Positions 33,009-42,110 of a DNA stretch of 64,000 nt are shown here, piece by piece (position 1 is the first letter of the stretch; the number at the start of each line of letters is the position of its first letter). Source of the stretch: Alcanivorax nanhaiticus (GTDB lineage: Bacteria; Pseudomonadota; Gammaproteobacteria; Pseudomonadales; Alcanivoracaceae); the NCBI RefSeq assembly GCF_000756665.1, contig NZ_ARXV01000003.1, positions 334,633 through 398,632 of the forward strand. The letters run 5' to 3'. The position numbers and the translations under genes were made by a program. The notes under the pieces were generated by a model. It was not told the origin of the DNA. It did no database searches and saw only the letters and a list, made by a program, of their open reading frames with translations.

Positions 33009-34580
33009 TTAATTCATCTGGCTGGCAGAAAACTCGGCAAGCGCCAGGATGGTTCTGGAGGGGTTCAGACCCAATGATCTCGGCACCATGGCACCATCAA
33101 TCACAAACAGATTTGGGTAGTTGAACACCTCACCCCGGTGGTCGACCACACCTTGCTCAATGGTGTCCGCCATATTGCAGCCACCCAACGGATGGGGAGT
33201 GATCAGATCCTTGAACAACGACCAGGTTGCCGGAGTGGTTGGATCACCACCAGTGGCCTTGGTCAGCGCAAGATGACGGTCTGCCAGCCCCTGCACCGCC
33301 TTCTCGGCCTTGCGGTAGTCCCAGTCCAGTTTCAGTGTGGTTTTCTTCCACGGCCAATACCAGCGTCTTCCCAGATAAAAGCGACCGCCGGGCTCATCCA
33401 TGGCCTGACCAAACCAGGGCATGATATTGCCGAACGGATCACTCTTGTCACCATAACGCAGCATGGCATCGCCCAGGCGAGTGCGAGCGATGATAGCGCT
33501 CTTGCCCATGGCTTCCAGCCAGTTGCCCAGCACATCCGGGATGCCGCCGTCTTCGACGAAATAACGGGCACCGCCATCGCTGCCATCCAGATAATCGATG
33601 GCGCTGGAGATGGTCGGACCACGGGTGGGTGAAATCACCCGGTCTTTGTAACTGGCGGGGGTGGCAAAATCGCCGTTACAGGTCCAGTTATCACCGAGAC
33701 GACGGCTCAGCAGAGGCAAAGTGCGATACTGGTCTCGACAGCGCAAAAGCAATTCGGTAGATCCGACGGAGCCAGCTGCCACAATCACTTTTTCCGCACG
33801 GAACACGCGCCAGCACTGACCATCCAGATCCCTTGCCCGTACTTCATAACCGCCCCCCGCCACCGGCGAGATGGTGCGAACATGGTGCAGTGGGCGAATC
33901 TTTGCCCCCGCCGTTTCTGCCGCCGCCAGATAATTCAGATCCAGGGTATTTTTTGCCTGTACCGGACAGCCCAGGTCACAGTTGCCGCAGTGAGTACAAG
34001 TGCCTTGCTGCTTACCCTGGGCGTTCACCCAGCTTTTGCTGTGCTTGTAATCATAGGGATCCGGATCCATGTCGCTGGTCCAGTCCGGATTAAAGGTCAC
34101 CGCCTGATCCACCATCCGGAAGCGATGACCATCACCCAGTGCTTCAGCCGCTTCTTTCATCAGCCTGGTGCGTGGCGTCCATTGGTTATCCGGCAACGTC
34201 TGCACATTCATCATCACGCCCGCCGCATCATAGTGCGGCTTGAGTGCCTGATAAGTGATAGCCTCCGGCCAGCCGGAGTCAAATGTCTCAGGGGTCGCTT
34301 CAATACTCACGTTGGCATAGATCAGCGAACCACCGCCGACCCCGGCCCCCATGGCGACACTCATATCGCCGAAGTAACGAAAATCGATCCAGCCGTTTTG
34401 TTTTTCCGGCTCATCTTCATCCCACAGCCAGTTTTTCTGACTGACCGAGGGATAATCGGCGGGCTGCCAGCGGCGACCACGTTCCAGTACTACGACCTTG
34501 CTTCCCTTCTCTGCCAACCGGCATGCCATGGCTGCACCACCAAAGCCACTGCCAATGACCAGAACATCCACTTTTTCCAT
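33009..34580 (-). CDS. GMC-type FAD oxidoreductase with ferredoxin-like Cys cluster
   Basis: 523-residue flavoprotein of the glucose-methanol-choline/cholesterol-oxidase-like group. The FAD motif is GSGFGGAAMACRLAEKG at the N-terminus. Residues about 197-208 carry CTHCGNCDLGCP, a CxxCxxCxxxCP arrangement typical of 4Fe-4S ferredoxins. The C-terminus has HPLGGCNMADT and the active-site NPSRTILALAEF. Substrate is unknown; related enzymes act on sterols or long-chain alcohols. It is a single gene divergent from the RHH protein and about 42 bp upstream of the unknown gene, possibly co-transcribed with it. Confidence 0.85.
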   Translation of the reverse strand: MEKVDVLVIGSGFGGAAMACRLAEKGSKVVVLERGRRWQPADYPSVSQKNWLWDEDEPEKQNGWIDFRYFGDMSVAMGAGVGGGSLIYANVSIEATPETFDSGWPEAITYQALKPHYDAAGVMMNVQTLPDNQWTPRTRLMKEAAEALGDGHRFRMVDQAVTFNPDWTSDMDPDPYDYKHSKSWVNAQGKQQGTCTHCGNCDLGCPVQAKNTLDLNYLAAAETAGAKIRPLHHVRTISPVAGGGYEVRARDLDGQCWRVFRAEKVIVAAGSVGSTELLLRCRDQYRTLPLLSRRLGDNWTCNGDFATPASYKDRVISPTRGPTISSAIDYLDGSDGGARYFVEDGGIPDVLGNWLEAMGKSAIIARTRLGDAMLRYGDKSDPFGNIMPWFGQAMDEPGGRFYLGRRWYWPWKKTTLKLDWDYRKAEKAVQGLADRHLALTKATGGDPTTPATWSLFKDLITPHPLGGCNMADTIEQGVVDHRGEVFNYPNLFVIDGAMVPRSLGLNPSRTILALAEFSASQMN

Positions 34581-34749
34581 GTTTTCCCCAGATTTTTATC
34601 ATGCCGGCAGCTCTCCTTGCCGGTTCTTCTAATCATCGAATTGCACTATAAAATCTGCGGTCAATCCTGTCTATTTCAGACGCTTTCAAGTAACCTTCCG
34701 TCCCTTGTTCGTGAGCCCTCCCGCCTTCTGCCGTATTTAGTCCCGCACC

Positions 34750-35007
34750 ATGGAACAAATCGATTTCGTCACCGTTGAAGAACAGCAGCGCCCTCGCAAA
34801 CGCAACGGAACCACCAGCGCTGCCGCGGCTCGCACCACAAAAAAAGTGGCACGCCAGGGGGCTGCGCGTGAAGGCTATCGCCGGCTCACGGCGGATATTC
34901 CTGCCGACCTGCACAAACGGCTGAAGATGCAGGCCTTGATGGAAGACCGTTCTGTCACCGAACTGATTGTGCAAGCTGCAGAGAGTTTTCTTCGCAACCG
35001 GGACTAA
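34750..35007 (+). CDS. Small ribbon-helix-helix-like protein
   Basis: 85 residues. The first 45 are basic and Ala/Thr-rich. Residues about 46-80 read YRRLTADIPADLHKRLKMQA then DRSVTELIVQAAESFL, a typical beta-strand plus two helices of ribbon-helix-helix DNA-binding proteins (CopG/ParG type). Such proteins serve as partition or antitoxin regulators, but no toxin or parA gene is adjacent. It is divergent from the GMC gene and could regulate it; this is an inference. Confidence 0.72.
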   Translation: MEQIDFVTVEEQQRPRKRNGTTSAAAARTTKKVARQGAAREGYRRLTADIPADLHKRLKMQALMEDRSVTELIVQAAESFLRNRD

Positions 35008-35104
35008 CCGGGCTCTCCCCCGTCATCACTCTTTCATCCAGCTGTCACGCTTTCGCACATCTCAAGCGTCACCATAGTCATCAATCGTCCATGGAGGTTC
35101 GATA

Positions 35105-36214
35105 ATGACTGCTGATATTTTTCTTCTCGGTTGTGCTCTACTCTCCGCGCTTTGCTTTCGCTTCCTGTTCAGACACCTGCCTGAGGAACGCTGGCAGTTT
35201 GTCGCCTCCCTGCCACTGAAAAAGAATGACGATGGCTCGTGGCAAGGCCTCAACCTCACTTTTTATGGGCTGTTTACCGGCCTGGCCGGAGGTGTTGGCG
35301 TCGCCTGCTTCATTCTACTGACAGCATCAGTTCACGTGCCTCTCAGCACCTCACTGCTTCTGACGCTTGGGGTGCTGGCTATCTGTCTGCCCGCTGCCAA
35401 GATCATTGCCACTGTGGTGGAAAAGAATCGCCATGGTTTTACGGTAGGTGGCGCCAGCTTTGTGGGCATTCTGATTGCTCCCTTGTTCCTTTGGGCTGCG
35501 GATCTGCTCTGCCAGCGCTACTGGCAAGTCACGCTGCCGATCCTTCCCATGCTCGCCGCCATGGCGATTGCCTATGTGATTGGTGAGGGCATTGGCCGAC
35601 TGGCCTGCATCAGCTTTGGCTGTTGCTACGGAAAAGCGCTGTCGCAGTCACCACGCTGGGCCAGACGACTGTTTGCCACCTTGCATCATGTTTTTATTGG
35701 CAAGACCAAAAAAATCGCCTTTGCAGGCGAAATGGAATCCGTGCGTGTTATCCCTATTCAGGCCGTAACCTGTGTGGTTTACACCACACTGGCGTTGATC
35801 TGCAGCGCGCTTTTTTTCCACGCCGAATTCGGGATGTCATTCTCACTGGCACTCATCGGCAGCCAACTCTGGCGCGCCTGGTCGGAAACATTACGAGCGG
35901 ATTATCGGGGTGGCAGCAAACTGTTCTCGGCCTATCAGGCCATGGCGCTCTTCGCCGCGCTCTACGGCATCGTCATCAGCCTGTTAATGCCTGCCCATAC
36001 TGAACTGACTCCAAGCCTGGCAGCAGGCTTCACTGCGCTCTGGTCACCCGGAGTAATTCTCAGCCTGCAGCTGATCACTGTGATTATGTTCTTCTTCTCC
36101 GGCACCAGCACCATCACCACCGGGGAACTGCGCTTCGGGCTGGCGGCGGACTGGCGTAGTCAGGCGGGATGTGAAGACGAAAAATGCAAGCACACAGGAA
36201 ATGCCACCGCCTGA
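35105..36214 (+). CDS. Lgt-like polytopic membrane protein
   Basis: 369 residues with about eight hydrophobic segments. The segment YVIGEGIGRLACISFGCCYGK near residues 158-178 resembles the conserved Arg/Gly/Cys region of prolipoprotein diacylglyceryl transferase-like proteins (G-R-x-x-C-x-x-x-G-C-C-Y-G). Other Lgt landmarks were not identified and the chain is longer than Lgt (about 290). It is probably a diverged paralogue with an unknown substrate. GGAGG lies about 9 bp upstream. It follows the RHH gene by 97 bp, and a repeat structure follows. Confidence 0.68.
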   Translation: MTADIFLLGCALLSALCFRFLFRHLPEERWQFVASLPLKKNDDGSWQGLNLTFYGLFTGLAGGVGVACFILLTASVHVPLSTSLLLTLGVLAICLPAAKIIATVVEKNRHGFTVGGASFVGILIAPLFLWAADLLCQRYWQVTLPILPMLAAMAIAYVIGEGIGRLACISFGCCYGKALSQSPRWARRLFATLHHVFIGKTKKIAFAGEMESVRVIPIQAVTCVVYTTLALICSALFFHAEFGMSFSLALIGSQLWRAWSETLRADYRGGSKLFSAYQAMALFAALYGIVISLLMPAHTELTPSLAAGFTALWSPGVILSLQLITVIMFFFSGTSTITTGELRFGLAADWRSQAGCEDEKCKHTGNATA

Positions 36215-36220
36215 GCGGCA

Positions 36221-36402
36221 AGCCTCAAGCTGCAAGCTACAAGTTGCAACGCGGACAAAGGCTTGTGAATTTTTAAATCATGGTACCCGCGGCCACGCGA
36301 TAAGCGCGGGCACCAGCGTTCCGAACCGATAGAACATTTGCCGCGTTGCAACTTGTAGCTTGTAGCTTGTAGCTTGAAACTCACAGCTCGTAGCTCGCAA
36401 AT
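36221..36402. repeat. Large AGCTTGT heptad inverted repeat
   Basis: Left arm 36221-36254: AGCCTCA, AGCTGCA, AGCTACA, AGTTGCA then ACGCGG. Right arm 36341-36402: CCGCGT, TGCAACT, three TGTAGCT, TGAAACT, CACAGCT, CGTAGCT, CGCAAAT. Positions 36233-36254 and 36341-36362 are perfectly complementary over 22 bp. The loop holds another GC hairpin (GGTACCCGCG with CGCGGGCACC). It lies between convergent Lgt-like and modC genes. Confidence 0.85.
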
Positions 36403-36407
36403 GACAA

Positions 36408-37463
36408 CTACACCAACGCCGCCGCTTTCACCTGCGCAAACAACGATTCTCCCACCATGATATTCAGCTCCCTCACAGAACGGGACGACAGCCGCGCCAG
36501 CAGAGTCTGAGAATGTAACGCGAGTTTCACCAGATGCTGACCTGCTCCCGTTGGCGTCACTTCCTGCACGGTTACCGGGTGGATATTCAGAATACTGGAT
36601 TGCATGGGCTGGACTCTGCACAAGCTCACGTCCCTGGCGGCGATGCGCAGCCGTACAAGCGCCCCTTCTGGCTTTGCCTGCGCCAGTGGCACCATAAAAG
36701 CGGCGCCGTCCACCAAAACGGTTTGCAGATGATCGGCTTCATCAAAACTGCCACATACACCGCTTAGCATTGAGGATGCATCACTGCGCTGGGCCAGTGG
36801 TCCAGTCAATGAAACCAGAGCGGTCGTCACCGGCCCCTGCGCAGTAAGCCGGCCCTGATCCATCAACCATACCTGATCCGCCAGTAACAACAGCTCATCA
36901 AGGCTGTGGGTCACATAGAGCACCGGCACTTTTTGCGCCACCCGCTGTATCATCGCCAACAGGCTCTCGCGGTGGGGAAGATCGACGGCCGACAGTGGCT
37001 CATCAAGTAACAGCAGTTCTGGATTACCCACCAGGGCTCTCGCCAAGGCGACGCGTTGAGCCTCACCACCAGACAGTTTGTGTACCGCCCTGTCCAACAG
37101 ATGCCCAATGCGGGTTTCCTCGATAATGGCCTCAAGATTAACGCCCTTACCGCGTCTTTTTTGGACGTACTGGATATTGCCGCGCACGCTGAGATGATGG
37201 AAAAGAGTAGGATGTTGCAGAAGCATACCAAGCGGCCGCTGCCAGACGGGCAAGACCGTCTTGGCCGGCTCATCCTGCCATGCTTCATCATCGAAACGAA
37301 TCATCCCCTCGCAGGCATGCAGCCCTGCCAGCATGCGCAACAAGGTACTCTTGCCGGTACCGGAAGGCCCAAACAACACGGTCACACCATTGTCGGGCAG
37401 CTTCCCGGAGGCCTCGACACTCAATGTGCCGGCCCTGCCCTTGATAGCGAACTCCAGGCTCAT
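36408..37463 (-). CDS. modC: Molybdate ABC transporter ATPase ModC
   Basis: ATP-binding subunit of the molybdate importer. Walker A is FGPSGTGKSTLLRM near residue 31, the Q-loop is QRPLGMLLQ, and the ABC signature is LSGGEAQRVALARAL near 129. Walker B is ELLLLDEPLSAVD. The C-terminal 65 residues form a Mop/TOBE molybdate-binding domain (from MQSSILNIHPVTV). At 351 residues it matches E. coli (352). It overlaps modB by 4 bp (ATGA). Order modA-modB-modC is standard. Confidence 0.96.
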   Translation of the reverse strand: MSLEFAIKGRAGTLSVEASGKLPDNGVTVLFGPSGTGKSTLLRMLAGLHACEGMIRFDDEAWQDEPAKTVLPVWQRPLGMLLQHPTLFHHLSVRGNIQYVQKRRGKGVNLEAIIEETRIGHLLDRAVHKLSGGEAQRVALARALVGNPELLLLDEPLSAVDLPHRESLLAMIQRVAQKVPVLYVTHSLDELLLLADQVWLMDQGRLTAQGPVTTALVSLTGPLAQRSDASSMLSGVCGSFDEADHLQTVLVDGAAFMVPLAQAKPEGALVRLRIAARDVSLCRVQPMQSSILNIHPVTVQEVTPTGAGQHLVKLALHSQTLLARLSSRSVRELNIMVGESLFAQVKAAALV

Positions 37464-38143
37464 AGCCAGCTACCCGAAGTACGCTGACGCTGCCAGCGGA
37501 ACAGTCCCCACAGCATCAGCAGGGAAGCCACCAGAAGCACCAGCGCCAGACGGTGGGCATTGGCGTAATCGCCCGCTTCCACATGCTCATACAGCGCAAC
37601 GGATGCCACCCGGGTTTCACCTGGCAAGCTACCGCCTATCATCAGCACCACACCAAACTCTCCCAGGGTATGCGCAAAGCCCAGCATGGCAGCACTCAAA
37701 TAACCCAGCCGGGCTTGCGGAAAAACCAGGGAGCAAAAGCGGTCTAACGGGCCTGCCCCACAAACAGCGGCCATCGCCAGCTGATCTTCTTCAAGATTGG
37801 CGATGGCATTTTTGAGAGGCTGCAGCACAAACGGCAACGAATAGACCACTGAGCCAATTACCAGGCCCGGGAAACTGAATGCCAGCGATCGCAATCCAGC
37901 CAGATCGCCAATCCAGCCCCCCGGACCATTGGGCCCCAGCAGCAGCAGCAGGTAAAAACCCAGCACAGAGGGAGGCAATACCAGCGGCAATGCCAATGTC
38001 GCCTCCAGCAAGGCCTGCCCCGGCCAGCGACGGCGTGCCATCACCCATGCCAGCGGCGTACAAATCAGCAGCAGAAGAAGGACCGTGACGAAAGCCAGTT
38101 GAATACTGACCCACAACGCCAACCAGTCGCCATTACTCAGCAT
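37460..38143 (-). CDS. modB: Molybdate ABC transporter permease ModB
   Basis: Inner-membrane channel subunit, 227 residues with about five to six helices. The EAA loop that contacts ModC is MAAVCGAGPLDRFCSLVFPQA, and LGEFGVVLMIGGSLPGETRV is a hallmark of ModB. Overlaps modA by 11 bp and modC by 4 bp. Confidence 0.96.
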   Translation of the reverse strand: MLSNGDWLALWVSIQLAFVTVLLLLLICTPLAWVMARRRWPGQALLEATLALPLVLPPSVLGFYLLLLLGPNGPGGWIGDLAGLRSLAFSFPGLVIGSVVYSLPFVLQPLKNAIANLEEDQLAMAAVCGAGPLDRFCSLVFPQARLGYLSAAMLGFAHTLGEFGVVLMIGGSLPGETRVASVALYEHVEAGDYANAHRLALVLLVASLLMLWGLFRWQRQRTSGSWL

Positions 38144-38858
38144 CGGTCACCTGATAACCATGATTGATAATGATGGCTCGCCCTTCATCGCTGAACAGAA
38201 ACTGGTAAAAGCCGCTGACCTCTGGGGAATCAATCAACTGGATGGCTTGCTGGATAATTGCCGGGTACCTGGCCTCGGGGATCAACCACAATGAACCGCC
38301 CTGCTCCCGTACCTGACTGTAGGCAACGAAAGCCGCTGCCGCGGCACCACTATGAGCGAAATGATAACTCTGGCCCACATTTTCCGCCTGCACCAGCGGA
38401 ACACTGTCCGGTACAGCAAGGTCATCAAGGACGAAACGAGCAGCCAGGCCATAGGGAGCCGTTCGAGGGTTGGCCAGCGCGACAGGCTGGATGGCGCCAC
38501 TTCGCAGCATGTCTGGATCGAGCATGAGGTCCGATTGCGGTGACCACAGGACCAGCAGCCCGCGCGCATAACTCCTGACGCTGTCGGGCAGGCCCAATCC
38601 TTCCCGGGCAAGCTCACGTGGGCGACGGGAGTCAGCCGCAAGAAACAGGTCATAGGGAGCACCGTGACGTATCTGCGCGGCCAGTTTTCCGGTGGATGCG
38701 ACGGTCAGAGCAATATCGATATCAGGGTGCAGTTGCCGGTATTGCGCCACGATTTCCCGAAGTGGTTCGGCAAAATTGGCAGCAACCGCAATCTGGATAC
38801 GGTCTGCATTTGCCCAAGCAGAAAGGGCCAGCAACAGTAAGCCAATGAGGGGGCGCAT
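38133..38858 (-). CDS. modA: Molybdate-binding periplasmic protein ModA
   Basis: Substrate-binding protein of the molybdate importer, 241 residues with a signal peptide (MRPLIGLLLLALSAWANA). The mature start IQIAVAANFAEPLREI, the Ser/Thr ligand segment TVASTGKLAAQIRHGAPYDLFL and FVAYSQVREQGG fit the ModA family. ATG 38858 has GAGTGAG upstream; a TTG at 38873 is possible. Together with moaCDE it supplies molybdoenzymes. ModE-type operators were not recognised. Confidence 0.93.
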   Translation of the reverse strand: MRPLIGLLLLALSAWANADRIQIAVAANFAEPLREIVAQYRQLHPDIDIALTVASTGKLAAQIRHGAPYDLFLAADSRRPRELAREGLGLPDSVRSYARGLLVLWSPQSDLMLDPDMLRSGAIQPVALANPRTAPYGLAARFVLDDLAVPDSVPLVQAENVGQSYHFAHSGAAAAAFVAYSQVREQGGSLWLIPEARYPAIIQQAIQLIDSPEVSGFYQFLFSDEGRAIIINHGYQVTDAE

Positions 38859-38910
38859 CGAGATCTCACTCAAACGGGTGAGCTCAGTCTAGGTGACAAG
38901 CAAAGCCCTG

Positions 38911-39900
38911 TCAGGCCTTTCCTCTTTGCTCTTCCTCACCAGCATCAGCCTGCACTTTGCGCGGATTCTGCCCCCTGTGCGCCTGACCACGCGAACGCGC
39001 CAACTCAATCTGTTTCTGGCGCTCTGCAAAACGGGCCTTCTGCTCGGCGCTGGATTCGTCATAGCACTGCGGACAGGACACCCCCAGCTGGAACATGGGG
39101 GAAGACTTGTCTTCTTCGCTGATCGGGCGGCGACAGGCATGGCACTGATCATATTCGCCCGGGTTCAGATCATGATCCACTGTGACACGCTCATCGAAGA
39201 CAAAGCATTCACCTTCCCATAACGAGTCTTCCTTGGGCGTTTCTTCCAGGTATTTCAGAATCCCACCCTTGAGATGATAAACCTCTTCAAACCCCTGCTC
39301 CTTGAGATACGCCGTCGATTTCTCGCAACGGATACCGCCGGTACAGAACATGGCAACTTTCTTGTGCTTGGCCGGGTCCAGGGTTTCTTTCACATAGTCC
39401 GGGAATTCCCGGAAGGTACGGGTATGGGGATTGATCGCCCCCTTGAAAGTCCCGACTTCCACTTCGTAGTCATTGCGGGTGTCGATGAGAATTGTCTCGG
39501 GATCGCTGATTACCTGATTCCATTCTTCCGGGGAAAGGTAGGTACCCACAGTGCGATTGGGATCAATCCCCTCAACGCCCATGGTGACGATTTCCTTCTT
39601 CAGCTTCACCTTGGTGCGCAGGAATGGATGCTCATCGTGGTATGACTCCTTGTGCTCCAGATCGGCGAGGCGCGCGTCGCTGCGCAACCAGTCCAAAACG
39701 GCATTGATGCCGGCACGAGGTCCGGAAATGGTGCCATTAATGCCCTCACTCGCCAGCAACAGAGTGCCACGCACATCCTGTTTCATCATCAAGTCCAGCA
39801 GCGGATCTCGTAGCGCTTCGTACTCGTCGAGCCGAACAAACTTGTACAACGCGGCCACCACAATGCTGCTGGCGGTTTCTACCGAATGACGATTACTCAC
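38911..39900 (-). CDS. trhO: tRNA uridine(34) hydroxylase TrhO (YceA rhodanese)
   Basis: Oxygen-dependent enzyme that forms 5-hydroxyuridine at tRNA position 34. At 329 residues it has the N-terminal UPF0176 domain ([16 protein letters not shown]) and a rhodanese domain with catalytic Cys in [16 protein letters not shown] near residues 178-193. The C-terminal region has two CxxC pairs (CHACRRP, CPQCYDE), probably a zinc site, and a basic Gln/Arg-rich tail. It lies 52 bp beyond the modA start and is transcribed toward it. bolA is its upstream neighbour on the same strand. Confidence 0.92.
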   Translation of the reverse strand: MSNRHSVETASSIVVAALYKFVRLDEYEALRDPLLDLMMKQDVRGTLLLASEGINGTISGPRAGINAVLDWLRSDARLADLEHKESYHDEHPFLRTKVKLKKEIVTMGVEGIDPNRTVGTYLSPEEWNQVISDPETILIDTRNDYEVEVGTFKGAINPHTRTFREFPDYVKETLDPAKHKKVAMFCTGGIRCEKSTAYLKEQGFEEVYHLKGGILKYLEETPKEDSLWEGECFVFDERVTVDHDLNPGEYDQCHACRRPISEEDKSSPMFQLGVSCPQCYDESSAEQKARFAERQKQIELARSRGQAHRGQNPRKVQADAGEEEQRGKA

Positions 39901-39977
39901 TGACTCACTCCAATGAAGGATTCAAACCCGAGGTTCTTTTCGTACAACTAATGGATGAAGGATGCGAAAACCGGGGC

Positions 39978-40313
39978 TCAGTGCTGCCCGAACTCCGGGT
40001 CATGCTTGCTACCACCCAGACAATCCGGCGATTCTGCCACCTCGCCACCCAATGCCTTCCACTCATCGACCGTATGGGCATGCAGAGCCAGCGCGTGTAC
40101 CGGTCCTGCCAGCTCTTCGGCCAGTAGCTGATAAAGCATCTGATGGCGCCGCACCGGCATCATGCCAGCAAAGGCATCGCTCACCAGCACCAGCTTGAAA
40201 TGGGTTTCCGAGTTGGGGGGAACACTGTGCTTGTAGCTTTCATTCTCAAGCACCAGATGGGCCACCGGCACCGCATCCCGGATCTTGTTTTCAATCTGCT
40301 CAGCTACCGCCAT
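39978..40313 (-). CDS. bolA: BolA-family protein
   Basis: 111 residues in the class of E. coli BolA (105), which binds Fe-S partners and acts in morphology and stress control. The core has IENKIRDAVPVAHLVLENES, HFKLVLVSDAFAGMMPVRRHQ and VHALALHAHTVDEW. The His and Cys/His positions used for shared cluster binding are partly visible (HFK; HALALHAHT). AGGGTG 5 bp before ATG 40313 sets the start. It lies upstream of trhO on the same strand, 77 bp away. Confidence 0.9.
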   Translation of the reverse strand: MAVAEQIENKIRDAVPVAHLVLENESYKHSVPPNSETHFKLVLVSDAFAGMMPVRRHQMLYQLLAEELAGPVHALALHAHTVDEWKALGGEVAESPDCLGGSKHDPEFGQH

Positions 40314-40407
40314 GGTTTCACCCTGAATCATCCGACATCCCAATAATAACGCCTCACTGTCACCAGCGGGGCGCATATTCTACGCCTTTTGGCGCAAGGG
40401 AGAAATG

Positions 40408-41940
40408 TCAGCCAGCGGAAGTCGGCAGCGGGATAATGGTTTCCCACAGTGCCTCGCCAGCCTCATCCAACAAGGCCGCAAAGGGCTCTCCAGGACCAAA
40501 CTGACAAACCTGCCGAGTGTCCTGCCAACGAGGCCAGTCCAGCTCATTGCCATGGGCAAACTGCCCCCAAACTGACATCACCCGCTCAGACAAAGCCTTG
40601 GCTTCTTCACCTCCGCCCGTGAAATAAACACCCGCCGGCGTGTCGGTCACACCAAATACAAAGGGAATATCCACCACATGACAGGCCCCCAGCGGCAGGC
40701 CAAACGGGGCACTGGGCCAAGTGAACTGGAACCCCCAACAATCATTATTATGGGCGGAGTGGCTATCCAGCAGGCGCAACGTTGGCACCCGGAACAACCG
40801 GTCCGATTCCATGGCGGAGAGCCGGTCGAGGTCGCAGCGACCGGGATCGGGGGTCACCGTTTCACGGTAATATCGGTCAGCCTCTGCACCATGGCCCGGC
40901 AAGCCCCGCTCGAAACGACGCAACAGCTCGTCATCACCGATTTCGCGCAGCGCCTCCATGGAGGTCTTGCCGGCCAGCACCCCTCCATATTGGAAGAAGT
41001 GATATTCGTCCGCGCACACCCCCGCCAGCAATCGCTTTTCTGCAGCTGCACCGCGGGCAATTGCCTCAATGGGCAACTCGGGTAAAAAATCGCCGTCGAC
41101 CACTGGCAGGAAATTCATGGCGAACTGGGGGGTGGTTTTTCGCAGCCCCCTGTCCACCAACACCTTGACAGAGGCGTTCTGCGCTCTGATCCAGTCTTTG
41201 TCGGAACAATTCAATAACCGCGCAGCGGCATTGCCATCCCCGGGGAGCGCCGCAACCATTGCCTCGGCAACCTTGCTGGCCTCCTCTGGCGACAGCGCAA
41301 AGTCGGCAGCGCCCGACTGTACGATGGCTGCATGAAACAGGTCTGTTGCTGCTGGACATGCCAGCAACGAGCAGACACTAAAACCACCTGCAGATTCACC
41401 AAAGATCGTCACCGATGCGGGGTCACCGGCAAAAGCCGCAATGTTTTCAGCTACCCACTCCAGCGCTGCCACCTGATCACGTAATCCGGCATTGGTCACC
41501 GCTTCCAGCTCCGGTGCCACCGCACTGAAATCCGCAAAGCCCAGCGCTCCAAGCCGGTAGGCAGCATTCACCACCACCACGCCCTGGCTGCGCGCCAGCT
41601 GCGCACCGTTGTACAACACCTGGGAGATAGAGCCGGACAAATAACCACCACCATGGAACCAGACCATCACCGGGAACGGCCCTTCACCTTGCGGACGCCA
41701 GATATTCAGATACAGACAATCCTGGCTGGACTCATTAACACCCATGATTGGGTTATTCATCTGCAGTGAAGCCAGCGGAAACTGATCTGCCCGGAACGCT
41801 TCATCGCTATCCGGTAGCGGCTGCGGTGACTTGAAGCGACGCTCTCCAACCGGAGGCATTGCGAAAGGGATGCCGCGATACTCAATGACCCCTTTGTTGT
41901 GAAGGCCTTCATAGTGTCCCTGACGAATAACTGCTGTCAT
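40408..41940 (-). CDS. Type-B carboxylesterase
   Basis: 510-residue alpha/beta hydrolase of the carboxylesterase/lipase type-B family. The oxyanion segment is VWFHGGGYLSGS. The nucleophile Ser is in TIFGESAGGFSVCSLL (residues about 186-201). The triad His is in LGACHVVDIPFVFGV near 420. No signal peptide, so cytoplasmic. AGGGAG 6 bp before ATG 41940 sets the start. Two perfect palindromes lie upstream in the divergent region shared with the phasin gene, which points to control by an unlinked TetR-type regulator. Ester substrate unknown. Confidence 0.9.
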   Translation of the reverse strand: MTAVIRQGHYEGLHNKGVIEYRGIPFAMPPVGERRFKSPQPLPDSDEAFRADQFPLASLQMNNPIMGVNESSQDCLYLNIWRPQGEGPFPVMVWFHGGGYLSGSISQVLYNGAQLARSQGVVVVNAAYRLGALGFADFSAVAPELEAVTNAGLRDQVAALEWVAENIAAFAGDPASVTIFGESAGGFSVCSLLACPAATDLFHAAIVQSGAADFALSPEEASKVAEAMVAALPGDGNAAARLLNCSDKDWIRAQNASVKVLVDRGLRKTTPQFAMNFLPVVDGDFLPELPIEAIARGAAAEKRLLAGVCADEYHFFQYGGVLAGKTSMEALREIGDDELLRRFERGLPGHGAEADRYYRETVTPDPGRCDLDRLSAMESDRLFRVPTLRLLDSHSAHNNDCWGFQFTWPSAPFGLPLGACHVVDIPFVFGVTDTPAGVYFTGGGEEAKALSERVMSVWGQFAHGNELDWPRWQDTRQVCQFGPGEPFAALLDEAGEALWETIIPLPTSAG

Positions 41941-41982
41941 GGGTTCTCCCTGAATCAAAAAATGGACTCAAACCACAGTTTT

Positions 41983-41998
41983 GTTACTGATTAGTAAC
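41983..41998. promoter_or_regulatory. Palindromic operator candidate 1
   Basis: GTTACTGATTAGTAAC: perfect 6-bp arms around GATT, 43-58 bp upstream of the esterase start. The form suits a TetR-family dimer. Confidence 0.55.
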
Positions 41999-42015
41999 TG
42001 AATCTGGCTCATGTT

Positions 42016-42035
42016 TTATTGTTCTACAACAATAA
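42016..42035. promoter_or_regulatory. Palindromic operator candidate 2
   Basis: TTATTGTTCTACAACAATAA: perfect 8-bp arms around CTAC, 75-94 bp before the phasin start. Its sequence differs from candidate 1, so a different regulator or an AT-rich promoter structure is possible. Confidence 0.5.
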
Positions 42036-42110
42036 TTCCCACCCTGAAAAGCTGGCATACACTTGCTTCGCCCTCAGGGCACGCCAATCAATCTAAGGAG
42101 GGATCCCCTT

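Noticed and set aside
34750..36214. Toxin-antitoxin pair
   Set aside because: The RHH protein could be an antitoxin, but the next gene is a 369-residue membrane protein and not a toxin of known type.
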